Assembly: GCA_934630445.1 (NCBI GenBank)
Contig: CAKTWY010000093.1
Coordinates: forward strand, 1-9,765
Reading direction: 5' to 3'
Source: an uncultured Eubacteriales bacterium
GTDB lineage: Bacteria > Bacillota > Clostridia > Oscillospirales > Butyricicoccaceae
Length of the DNA stretch: 9,765 nt
Below, piece after piece: positions 1 to 6,090 of the stretch; within the stretch, counting starts at the first letter, position 1; each line of letters opens with the position of its first letter. A program made the position numbers and the translations under genes. Below the pieces are notes generated by a model, which saw only the letters and a program-made list of their open reading frames with translations, searched no databases and was not told the origin of the DNA.

Positions 1-102
1 AAGCCTGTGCCCGCAGGCACTGAATCTCCATGCGACCGAGAATTCACTTCCCGGTCACATACTCTGAGCCGCCGCGATCGGCGGCAGCCTGCCCCCCGTA
101 TC
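1..102 (-). other. Hairpin-rich leader RNA running out of the window
   Basis: This is the presumed 5' part of a leftward transcript started by the promoter at 134-162. Three hairpins follow one another on it: arms 68-74/79-85 (7 bp, 4-nt loop), 34-38/52-56 (5 bp) and 3-7/14-18 (5 bp, 6-nt loop). I recognise no riboswitch consensus. A short open frame could begin with ATG at 31-29, but no Shine-Dalgarno sequence sits at proper spacing, so no coding start is called. It may be a structured leader, a small RNA, or simply GC-rich spacer. The stems are seen; their function is inferred. Confidence 0.35.
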
Positions 103-128
103 CAAAATGAACGCTTGCGTTCATTTTG
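103..128. promoter_or_regulatory. 26-bp perfect palindrome, probable operator
   Basis: Two 12-bp arms (103-114 and 117-128, core ATGAACGC/GCGTTCAT) flank a 2-nt centre. It begins at about the predicted transcription start of the minus-strand promoter at 134-162, the classic position for a repressor operator. The ATGAACG/CGTTCAT half-sites resemble TetR-family operators such as the BM3R1 type; this is recalled family knowledge, not a search result. It could also fold as RNA, but only four T residues end the arm and no U tract follows, so a terminator for the kinase operon is less likely. Confidence 0.6.
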
Positions 129-133
129 AGAGT

Positions 134-162
134 ATTATACCACACCCCACTCCCGTTGTTAA
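134..162 (-). promoter_or_regulatory. Strong sigma-A-type promoter, leftward
   Basis: Read on the minus strand there is TTAACA (162-157, five of six matches to the -35 consensus), a 17-nt spacer, then TATAAT (139-134, perfect) preceded by TGG, giving an extended -10. Predicted start is near 127. It lies only 16 bp beyond the stop codon of the second kinase, so the gene to the left of the window has its own promoter and is probably not simply the end of the kinase operon. Confidence 0.75.
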
Positions 163-177
163 CAGAAAATCGCGCGC

Positions 178-1944
178 TCATGCATCCTCCGTACCCTTCG
201 CCTGCTCTGCCAGGGGAATGTGGATGAAAACCTCTGTTCCCGCGCCGGGGCGGCTTTTGATCTGCATGGCATATTCCTCCCCGTACAGCAGAAGAAGGCG
301 CTTGCGGATATTCCTCAGCGCGATATGGGAATGCTTTTTCTGCGCGCCTTCCGCCGGCGCGTCGTCAAGCTTTTTAACGTCGAAGCCCGCGCCGTCGTCC
401 GTGACCTTAAAGCAGATCTCGTCGACTTCCTCCCAGATCATGATGGATACATGCCCTGCTCCGCGCTTTTTTTCCAGGCCGTGGACGACGCTGTTCTCCA
501 CCACGGGCTGGAGAAGGAGCTTGGGGATCATGACGTCGAGGAGCTCGTCGCTCTCCACGGATATGGTATAGTTGAGCCGGTCTTCAAAGCGCGTCTTCTG
601 CAGGTCGAGATAAAAGCGAACGTATTCCAGCTCTTCGCGCACATGTACGCGGTCGCGCCCTTTGAACACCACGGAGTTGGCGATCAGCCGCTCAAGGTTC
701 CCAATGGTGACGCGCAGCGCATCCAGTCCGTTTTCCTCCGCGAGTGCGCCGATGCGCGCAAGGATATCGCAGTCGAAGTCACGCTCCGTCTGCGTCTGCA
801 GGAGGATGAGCTCCGTCTCGATGTTCTGAAGGCTGGTCTCATACACGTCAAAAACAACGTATTCCAGCTCATCGGCCATTTTATTGAAGGACGTCGCGAG
901 CGCTGCAAGCTCTTCGTACTGCTGCGGGGGCATGCGGATGGAAAAATTGCTGCCTGCAAACGCATTGAGGTGGTGCACCAGGTCATCCAGCGGGCGTGTG
1001 ACATGCCGCGCCATGATGACCGCCAGCGCGATGCCGAAGGTAAGCGTGCACAGCGCGATGAGATAAAAGAGGAACATCATATAATCCAGACCGCGGAAAA
1101 CAGCGGCGCGGCTCGTCAGCAGCATCATGTACAGATCCTGCCCGGGGATCTTGCGCCCCTGCAGGAAGTACGCACGCTCCAGTTCTTCCCGGCATTCGCC
1201 CGTCTCGAGAAAATCCGGGCCGAGAATATTCTGGATATACCCGCCGGACGCCGCGGCGTTGGAGAAAAAAATCTTCCCCGACGAGTCGTAGAGATAGAGC
1301 TTTGACTCCGGATACGTATACGTCAGGTACTCCGCGTCGAGAAGCGCCTCGGGCCGGAGCTCGATGATGATCTTCCCGGCGCTGCGCCAGTTTTTGATAT
1401 CGATCAGCTCGTGCACCAGGTACATGTACTCGGACTGGCCGCTGGGCGGAACGAGGAAAAAGCGTTGCGTGGAGTCGAACGATTCGCGGTATACCTTCTG
1501 ATAGCGCTCGATCACCTCCGTGCGGTAGTCGTAGTACTGGATGGACTGACAGTTGCCGCTGGGCTGGATGATGTAAGCGCCGTTGAAAAAGCTTGTGGAA
1601 ATGTCGCGGTCGCTGAAAAGGACGCCGTTGACATACCGCTCGGTATCCTTCAGATCCATGCCGGTCAGATCCTCGCCCGCGTCGAGACGCAGGCTCACAG
1701 CCTCGGAGGAATGGATGTAGTAGATAATGTTGAAGACTTTTTTAAAATTGTTTTCAATGCCGCCGATGTAATTCTCCATATAGAAGGAGGCGTTGTCAAA
1801 CGTGGCGCTTGTCAGCTTGCCGCGCATGGTTGTCTGGAAAAATACGGCCACGATCAGCACCGGCACCGCGATCAAAGTGGAGATGGCCACGCACAGCACC
1901 GAACGGATGGGCACGCCGCGCGGAAGCTTCCAACCTTTTTTCAT
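178..1944 (-). CDS. YesM-type sensor kinase lacking the phospho-acceptor His (ATP-binding partner subunit)
   Basis: 588-aa membrane protein of the YesM / His_kinase (PF06580) class. TM1 is about residues 13-37, an extracytoplasmic sensor region follows (38-285), then TM2 (286-311), a HAMP linker (310-362) and the kinase core. The family phospho-acceptor motif INPHFLFNTL aligns with TERDFDCDIL: His is replaced by Asp (D389, codon 780-778), Pro by Arg and Asn by Asp. In contrast the ATP-binding domain is largely intact: N-box QPVVENSVVHG with N484, G1 box DDGAG (516-520), a slightly altered G2 region HIALRN (540-545), and G3 GAGT (567-570). Its ATG overlaps the stop of the upstream kinase as ATGA, with GGGGAGG about 10 nt before it, suggesting translational coupling. 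It should bind ATP but cannot autophosphorylate on the usual residue. I infer it phosphorylates the upstream partner in trans; a purely regulatory pseudokinase is the alternative. Confidence 0.9.
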   Translation of the reverse strand: MKKGWKLPRGVPIRSVLCVAISTLIAVPVLIVAVFFQTTMRGKLTSATFDNASFYMENYIGGIENNFKKVFNIIYYIHSSEAVSLRLDAGEDLTGMDLKDTERYVNGVLFSDRDISTSFFNGAYIIQPSGNCQSIQYYDYRTEVIERYQKVYRESFDSTQRFFLVPPSGQSEYMYLVHELIDIKNWRSAGKIIIELRPEALLDAEYLTYTYPESKLYLYDSSGKIFFSNAAASGGYIQNILGPDFLETGECREELERAYFLQGRKIPGQDLYMMLLTSRAAVFRGLDYMMFLFYLIALCTLTFGIALAVIMARHVTRPLDDLVHHLNAFAGSNFSIRMPPQQYEELAALATSFNKMADELEYVVFDVYETSLQNIETELILLQTQTERDFDCDILARIGALAEENGLDALRVTIGNLERLIANSVVFKGRDRVHVREELEYVRFYLDLQKTRFEDRLNYTISVESDELLDVMIPKLLLQPVVENSVVHGLEKKRGAGHVSIMIWEEVDEICFKVTDDGAGFDVKKLDDAPAEGAQKKHSHIALRNIRKRLLLLYGEEYAMQIKSRPGAGTEVFIHIPLAEQAKGTEDA

Positions 1945-3707
1945 TCTTCACCCGCCTCCCCTCTCTCATCCGGAAGCTCTCTGACAGGGATGCGCAGCTT
2001 GAAAACGCTCACCGTCGACGCAGGAAGAAGGATGCTGATCTTAAAGCGGTCGCCGTAGATCAGCCGCGCGCGGCCGAGTACTTTTTTGAAAATGGCGTTC
2101 TGACGGATGGCAAAGCTCATGCGGCGGCGGTCGGGCGCGTTCCTCCCGCGGCCCTGAATGATGATGCGGTTTACGATCTTGCAGCGGATCGTATCGCGAT
2201 GGCGGTAAAAGTGCAGCTCGATCTCATTTTTCTCATGCTCGCGCACCTCCGTCTCGGCAATAATGCACTCGACAAGCGGCTTGATGAGATATTTGGGCAG
2301 GCGCAGCTGCAGAAGATCCGGGCTTTCAACCTCGATCTCATAGGTGAGGCGTCCGCCGAGCGAATAATCGCGCAGGGTGAGGTAGCGCTCGATCTGGTCG
2401 ATCTCGTCGCGCAGGCGGATATCGTCGCGCGCATAGGTAAGCGTGGCGCGGATGGACTGGGAAAGCATCGCGATCATGTCGACAAGGCGGCCGTCGCCCG
2501 CCTCCTGCGCCTGCCACTGAAGGCCGGAGAGAATATTGAACAGGAAATGCGGGTCGAGCTGCGACTGGAGAAGATCGAGCTCCGCTTCATGATTCAGGAG
2601 CTTGAGCGTATATGCCTCGTTGACAAGCGTTGATATTTCACCGGCCATATTCGTATACGCGCGGTTCAGCGCGTCAACCTCGAGATAGGGCGAAGCCGCG
2701 ATGTCCTCTGCCGGCGCGGTGTTGCCCGAAAAGGCTTCCATTCGCTTTGTCAGCGCGCCGAGCGGGAGAAAAAAACTCCTGAACACAAAGCGCGAGAGCA
2801 TCACCGACAGGCCAAGCGCCGCGGCAAAGATTGCCAGCAGCGCTGCAATCACCCAGCCATAGCCGCTGTAGAGCCCCATCGCCGGCACGAGTACCAGGCA
2901 TTTCAGTCCGTATGCGTCCAGGTCGCGCGACACGGCGATATAATTCCTGTTCTTGAAAGAAACGCGCTCAAAGTCATAGCTGCGCGCGCAGTTGACCTGC
3001 GGAAACGCGCCGTCCGCATTTGAATTTAAAAAGACGTTGCCATCCGCGTCATAGATCATCACCTGCGCGCCGCTGTAAAGCGTGGCGAGGCGATTGTCGT
3101 TCAGCAGCGTGTCCGCGTCCAGCTCCACGACGATCGTGCCGATCGTTCCCTGCAGATGGATATTCAAAAAATCGCACACGATATAGGAATACGGCAGGTC
3201 CTCAGGGTAGACGAGCTGCGGCCGGGAGGTGTTCGTCTCATAGCGGTCGTATACCTTGCGGCTTCGCGCAATGGAGACGTTATAGTAGCCCTCACGCATG
3301 ACAGAGGCGTACGTCTCGTCGTCGAAAAAAACAAACATCGCCTTCATAAACTTGTTTTTCCAGTTCTGATCAAAAAGAAGGGAGCGGCTCAAAAGGTTGT
3401 CCAGCGCGCGCAGGCCTTCCGGCGTGAGGCGTGTGTTGCCCGCCATATTGTCGGCGATATCGCGCGAGGTCATGAGGTAGTTTACCGCGCTGTCGACCGA
3501 AGAGAGACAGTCCTCCACTGTGTCGGCAAAGCTTGAAAGGTAGAGCGTCAGGTTTTGGTGTGCCTCTTCCTCGATACGCGCTGTCACACCCACGCCGAAA
3601 TAGACCGAGAGCGCGAGGACCGGAACAAGCGACAGCGCCAAAATAACCGCTATGATCACGTGGCGAAACTTTCGCGGCTGGCGCGGAACTTTCATTTTTC
3701 GCTTCAT
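1941..3707 (-). CDS. YesM-type sensor kinase with intact His but degenerate ATP-binding domain (phospho-acceptor subunit)
   Basis: 588-aa membrane protein with the same layout as its downstream neighbour: TM1 16-38, extracytoplasmic sensor region 39-282, TM2 283-304, HAMP about 305-362, then the kinase core. The dimerisation/phospho-acceptor motif is textbook, LLQSQLDPHFLFN, with H387 (codon 2549-2547) and N391. The catalytic domain is not: the N-box essential Asn is Cys (C481, in PLVECIIAETEV), the DNGxG box reads NRIIIQG (513-519), the GxGL box reads SFAIRQN (531-537), and the G3 glycines are absent (PAST, 562-565). Later fold landmarks (YGDRFKISI, FKLRIP) stay in frame, so this is not a frameshift. 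It probably cannot use ATP by itself and depends on a partner. The ATG at 3707 is chosen over an upstream TTG at 3749 because AAAGGAG lies 5 nt before it; this start also makes both kinases exactly 588 aa. Confidence 0.9.
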   Translation of the reverse strand: MKRKMKVPRQPRKFRHVIIAVILALSLVPVLALSVYFGVGVTARIEEEAHQNLTLYLSSFADTVEDCLSSVDSAVNYLMTSRDIADNMAGNTRLTPEGLRALDNLLSRSLLFDQNWKNKFMKAMFVFFDDETYASVMREGYYNVSIARSRKVYDRYETNTSRPQLVYPEDLPYSYIVCDFLNIHLQGTIGTIVVELDADTLLNDNRLATLYSGAQVMIYDADGNVFLNSNADGAFPQVNCARSYDFERVSFKNRNYIAVSRDLDAYGLKCLVLVPAMGLYSGYGWVIAALLAIFAAALGLSVMLSRFVFRSFFLPLGALTKRMEAFSGNTAPAEDIAASPYLEVDALNRAYTNMAGEISTLVNEAYTLKLLNHEAELDLLQSQLDPHFLFNILSGLQWQAQEAGDGRLVDMIAMLSQSIRATLTYARDDIRLRDEIDQIERYLTLRDYSLGGRLTYEIEVESPDLLQLRLPKYLIKPLVECIIAETEVREHEKNEIELHFYRHRDTIRCKIVNRIIIQGRGRNAPDRRRMSFAIRQNAIFKKVLGRARLIYGDRFKISILLPASTVSVFKLRIPVRELPDERGEAGEE

Positions 3708-3712
3708 ACCCG

Positions 3713-3719
3713 CTCCTTT
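3713..3719 (-). promoter_or_regulatory. Ribosome binding site fixing the start of the first kinase
   Basis: On the minus strand AAAGGAG lies 5 nt upstream of the ATG at 3707. The alternative TTG start at 3749 would place the first 14 codons across this site and over the rightward promoter's -35, so the ATG is preferred. Confidence 0.8.
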
Positions 3720-3742
3720 CTCCGGCAGTTGCGGCGCCGGTA

Positions 3743-3771
3743 TTGACAAATATTATTATAACCATTATAAT
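3743..3771 (+). promoter_or_regulatory. Perfect-consensus sigma-A promoter for the ROK/PIG-L operon
   Basis: TTGACA (3743-3748), a 17-nt spacer and TATAAT (3766-3771) match the consensus exactly. Transcription would start near 3778-3779 and read rightwards into the ROK gene after a leader of about 200 nt. A promoter this strong normally needs repression to be controlled, which fits the inverted repeat that overlaps its spacer and -10. Confidence 0.85.
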
Positions 3772-3774
3772 AAT
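3752..3774. promoter_or_regulatory. AT-rich inverted repeat, probable operator shared by divergent promoters
   Basis: Perfect 10-bp arms (3752-3761 ATTATTATAA and 3765-3774) flank a 3-nt centre CCA. The repeat covers half of the spacer and the whole -10 of the rightward promoter. On the minus strand its symmetry creates two TATAAT hexamers (3769-3764 and 3760-3755) that could serve the kinase operon, but no good -35 is seen for them; the best is CGGTCA at 3792-3787. AT-rich palindromes are typical ROK-repressor operators, so autoregulation by the adjacent ROK protein, together with control of the kinases, is the likely role (inference). Confidence 0.6.
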
Positions 3775-3778
3775 TGTT

Positions 3779-3979
3779 AGGTTACTTGACCGCTTATGAC
3801 ATACACAGGATGCCGCAGTGCGTTCCGGGCTGCGGTCCTTCTGAAAATAAGATCCCGCTGCCCGCGTGGCGGGCTGATGCGAAACATTTCATTCGCGCGC
3901 CGGCGCGTTCAAACACAGCGCAGAGCGCGCCCTAGGCGCGCCGGCAATCCGAAAAACCATCCGGAAAGGTGGAACCAGC
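3779..3979 (+). other. Structured 5' leader of the ROK operon
   Basis: About 200 nt without a convincing gene. It holds four GC-rich symmetrical elements: arms 3813-3818/3830-3835, arms 3860-3865/3869-3874 (6 bp, 3-nt loop), a 12-bp palindrome 3896-3907, and arms 3925-3931/3935-3941 (7 bp, 3-nt loop). The 10-mer GCGCGCCGGC occurs twice (3895-3904 and 3936-3945). No U tract follows the last hairpin, and no known riboswitch consensus was recognised. The ROK ribosome binding site AAAGGTGG (3965-3972) ends the region. Confidence 0.4.
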
Positions 3980-5149
3980 ATGGCCGCTTCGATCGATAAT
4001 CTGCTCGACATCAAGAGCAAAAACCTGAAAAGCATCATCAGTTATATGCGCTTTCACAATGCAAACACCAAAAAACAGGTCGCATCCGACCTGGGGCTGA
4101 GCTTTGCCACGGTATCGAACATGGTAAACGACCTCATCACCCACGGCCTCATCGAGATCTGCGACGGAGGGCATGAAAAAAGCGTCGGCCGCTCTCCAAA
4201 GTATATCACGCTGAACAAGAACAGGTACTATTCGGTCATTCTCGACCTGCACCTCGGCGAGCGCGTTATTTTTGCGCTCGTGAACCTCGGCCGCGAAAAA
4301 GTCGCCTCAAAGGAGGCGGTTTACGAAAACGTCAATACCATCGACGATTTTCTCGCCTTCACGGCGAAAGCCTACGTTGATTTTATCAGAGAACACGGCG
4401 TTCGGCAAGACGAGATTATCGGCATATGCTGCGCCATTCCCGGGATTTTTGACGCGGAGTCGGACCGGGTCGTCTCCTGCGAGCAGCACCTCTTCAGCGG
4501 CGAGCCGCTCAGGCAGCAGCTCGAGCAGCTCTTCCGCAAGGATGTCATCGTCGAAAACGACGCGAGCATCTGCGCGTTTCACGCGGCAAGCACACGCTCG
4601 TGCAGCAGCTGCGTTTATCTCTTCCTGGGCGAGGGCGTCGGCATCGGCACGATCATGGGCGGCACGATCCTGCGCGGCGCGCGCGGCTACTCCTCCGAGG
4701 TGGGAACGGCGCCCCTCGGGCGGATGAATACGCAGACAGGCCGCCTCAATCCCCTGCAGGACGACCTCGCCTTCGCCGGCTTTCTCAGGCGCTATTCGCA
4801 GGTGGACAGGCGCTACGGCGTCGCGCTGGAACACGAATGGAAGCTCTATAACGACCGCGTGCGCGAGGGGGATGCGCGCGCGGTGGAGGTCGCGCTGGAA
4901 AACGCGGCGCTTTTGGGCCGCGTCCTGGCGGTCGCGTGCGGCCTTTTCTGGCCGGAGCGCGTTGTCCTCGGCGGCGTTTCGCCGGAGCTCTTCAACCTGA
5001 TGAAGCCCGCGGCAGACCACGAGATGAACGCCATCGCCGTGACGCGCACGCTTCGCTACGACCTGGAATACGACCCGAATTATTTTGATTCCATCCTGTT
5101 CGGCGGCGCCGAGATGGTCTATGACGCGTGGCGGCCGACACTGTACTGA
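3980..5149 (+). CDS. ROK-family transcriptional regulator without the zinc motif
   Basis: 389-aa cytoplasmic regulator of the NagC/XylR/Mlc type. A winged helix-turn-helix occupies about residues 16-60 (helices around TKKQVASDLGLS and ATVSNMVNDL), followed by a two-lobed sugar-kinase-like ROK domain. In that domain the sugar-binding region keeps ENDAS (192-196, D194) and GIGTIMGGTILRGARG (221-236). Three hallmarks are changed: the DxGGT phosphate loop reads DLHLGER (89-95), the E-x-G-H zinc histidine is Thr (EVGT, 240-243), and the CxCGxxGCxE cysteine cluster is absent (RMNTQTGRLNP). It is therefore a regulator, not a kinase. The ATG follows AAAGGTGG by 7 nt. It leads an operon with two PIG-L deacetylases and is divergent from the sensor kinases. 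Its ligand is probably a sugar or sugar derivative related to the deacetylases' substrate (inference). Confidence 0.88.
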   Translation: MAASIDNLLDIKSKNLKSIISYMRFHNANTKKQVASDLGLSFATVSNMVNDLITHGLIEICDGGHEKSVGRSPKYITLNKNRYYSVILDLHLGERVIFALVNLGREKVASKEAVYENVNTIDDFLAFTAKAYVDFIREHGVRQDEIIGICCAIPGIFDAESDRVVSCEQHLFSGEPLRQQLEQLFRKDVIVENDASICAFHAASTRSCSSCVYLFLGEGVGIGTIMGGTILRGARGYSSEVGTAPLGRMNTQTGRLNPLQDDLAFAGFLRRYSQVDRRYGVALEHEWKLYNDRVREGDARAVEVALENAALLGRVLAVACGLFWPERVVLGGVSPELFNLMKPAADHEMNAIAVTRTLRYDLEYDPNYFDSILFGGAEMVYDAWRPTLY

Positions 5150-5197
5150 GATTTGCTTTTCCGGTTCTAAGGCCGGATGAAAGAGAGAGTACCGCTT

Positions 5198-5205
5198 GGG
5201 GAGGA
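5198..5205 (+). promoter_or_regulatory. Ribosome binding site fixing the start of the first PIG-L gene
   Basis: GGGGAGGA ends 7 nt before the ATG at 5213. The upstream in-frame ATG at 5177 lacks such a site, and its extra 12 residues have no counterpart in the paralogue. Confidence 0.75.
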
Positions 5206-5212
5206 AAAAGCG

Positions 5213-6031
5213 ATGGAAAGAAAGATCAAAGTTCTGTGCATCGGCGCGCATCCCGATGACTGTGACATCCGCGCGGGCGGCCTGACGGCGAAGCTGCGCG
5301 CGGCGGGGCACGAGGTGATGTATGTTTCCGCGACGGACGGCAGCGCCGGCCACCAGGAAATGCCCGCGCCGGCGCTGCGCGCGCGCCGGCAAGCCGAGGC
5401 CGACGCGGTCGCGAAGCTGTTCGGCATCGAATATCTGGTGCTTCCGAATCCGGATGGCTCGCTCGAGGCAACGCTTGAAAACCGGGAGGAAATGATCCGC
5501 ATCATCCGCCGCTTTTCTCCTGACATTGTGCTGACGCACCGCACAAACGACTATCACCCCGATCACAGGAACACCGCCGTACTTGTGCAGGACAGCTCCT
5601 TTACGCTGCTGGTACCGCTGATCGTTCCGGACACGCCGGCAATGCGCAAAGCGCCGTGCATCCTCTTTTTATATGACCGGTTCCAGCATCCGTACCCCTT
5701 TATGCCCGACGTTGCGATCGCGACGGACGAGGTGATCGACAAAAAAATGGAAGCGCTCCTGTGCCATGAGTCACAGCTGCTCGAATGGCTGCCGTGGGTC
5801 AGGCATCAGAGCGATATCTTAAACGCTCCTACACGGGAGGTGGCCTGCCGTGCGGCTGTGAAATACCGCAAGGGCAACGACGCGCGCGTGGCGGGCGAGT
5901 GCCGCAGCCTGCTCATCGCCGAATATGGACGGGAGCGCGGCGAAAAGGTCCGATACGCCGAATCCTTTGAGGTCAGCGAATACGGAAGCCCCCTGTCCGA
6001 AGAACTCCGTCAGATTCTCATCTCCCTCTAG
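5213..6031 (+). CDS. PIG-L/LmbE-family zinc deacetylase, copy 1
   Basis: 272-aa cytoplasmic PIG-L-fold enzyme. The family removes acetyl groups from N-acetyl sugars or their conjugates (GlcNAc-PI, mycothiol and bacillithiol precursors, antibiotics). Seen here: GAHPDDCD with H13 and D16 as zinc ligands and D15 as general base by family homology, and YHPDHR with H115 and H118. The family's AHPDDxE becomes CD, a conservative Glu-to-Asp change. CHESQ (184-188) is the usual late family motif. There is no signal peptide or membrane segment. It lies 63 nt after the ROK gene on the same strand with no terminator between, so co-transcription is likely. By hand alignment it is about 78% identical to the next gene with no gaps. 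The substrate is unknown; it is somewhat longer than BshB-type enzymes. Confidence 0.88.
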   Translation: MERKIKVLCIGAHPDDCDIRAGGLTAKLRAAGHEVMYVSATDGSAGHQEMPAPALRARRQAEADAVAKLFGIEYLVLPNPDGSLEATLENREEMIRIIRRFSPDIVLTHRTNDYHPDHRNTAVLVQDSSFTLLVPLIVPDTPAMRKAPCILFLYDRFQHPYPFMPDVAIATDEVIDKKMEALLCHESQLLEWLPWVRHQSDILNAPTREVACRAAVKYRKGNDARVAGECRSLLIAEYGRERGEKVRYAESFEVSEYGSPLSEELRQILISL

Positions 6032-6077
6032 AGCGCCGCAAGGCAATCCATTGGGGAACAGAAAAATATCATTTTAT

Positions 6078-6082
6078 GGAGG
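6078..6082 (+). promoter_or_regulatory. Ribosome binding site fixing the start of the second PIG-L gene
   Basis: GGAGG lies 8 nt before the ATG at 6091. The in-frame ATG at 6076 directly abuts this site and would use it as coding sequence, so 6091 is preferred; this gives 272 aa, the same length as copy 1. Confidence 0.75.
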
Positions 6083-6090
6083 AAAGAACC

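Noticed and set aside
103..128. Palindrome as terminator of the kinase operon
   Set aside because: There is no U tract, and its position at +1 of a strong promoter fits an operator better.
220..1305. 361-codon plus-strand open frame
   Set aside because: It is antisense to the second kinase; the minus-strand protein has clear domains, membrane segments and a coupled start, while this frame has no recognisable motifs.
1941..2300. Frameshift or sequencing error explaining the degenerate ATP domain of the first kinase
   Set aside because: Fold landmarks on both sides of the altered boxes remain in the same frame, and the stop overlaps the next gene's ATG.
1809..2633. 274-codon plus-strand open frame
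   Set aside because: Antisense to the first kinase; a product of GC-rich codon bias without a ribosome site or family signature.
3708..3749. TTG-initiated 14-residue extension of the first kinase
   Set aside because: It would cover the AAAGGAG site of the ATG at 3707 and part of the rightward -35.
3796..3999. 67-codon open frame in the ROK leader
   Set aside because: No Shine-Dalgarno sequence, Arg-rich composition from GC-rich hairpins, and overlap with the ROK start.
5177..5212. Upstream ATG for the first PIG-L gene
   Set aside because: Weaker ribosome site and no matching residues in the paralogue; GGGGAGGA supports 5213.
4307..5566. 419-codon minus-strand open frame
   Set aside because: It crosses the ROK and first PIG-L genes on the opposite strand; composition is Arg/Ala/His-rich shadow sequence with no domain.
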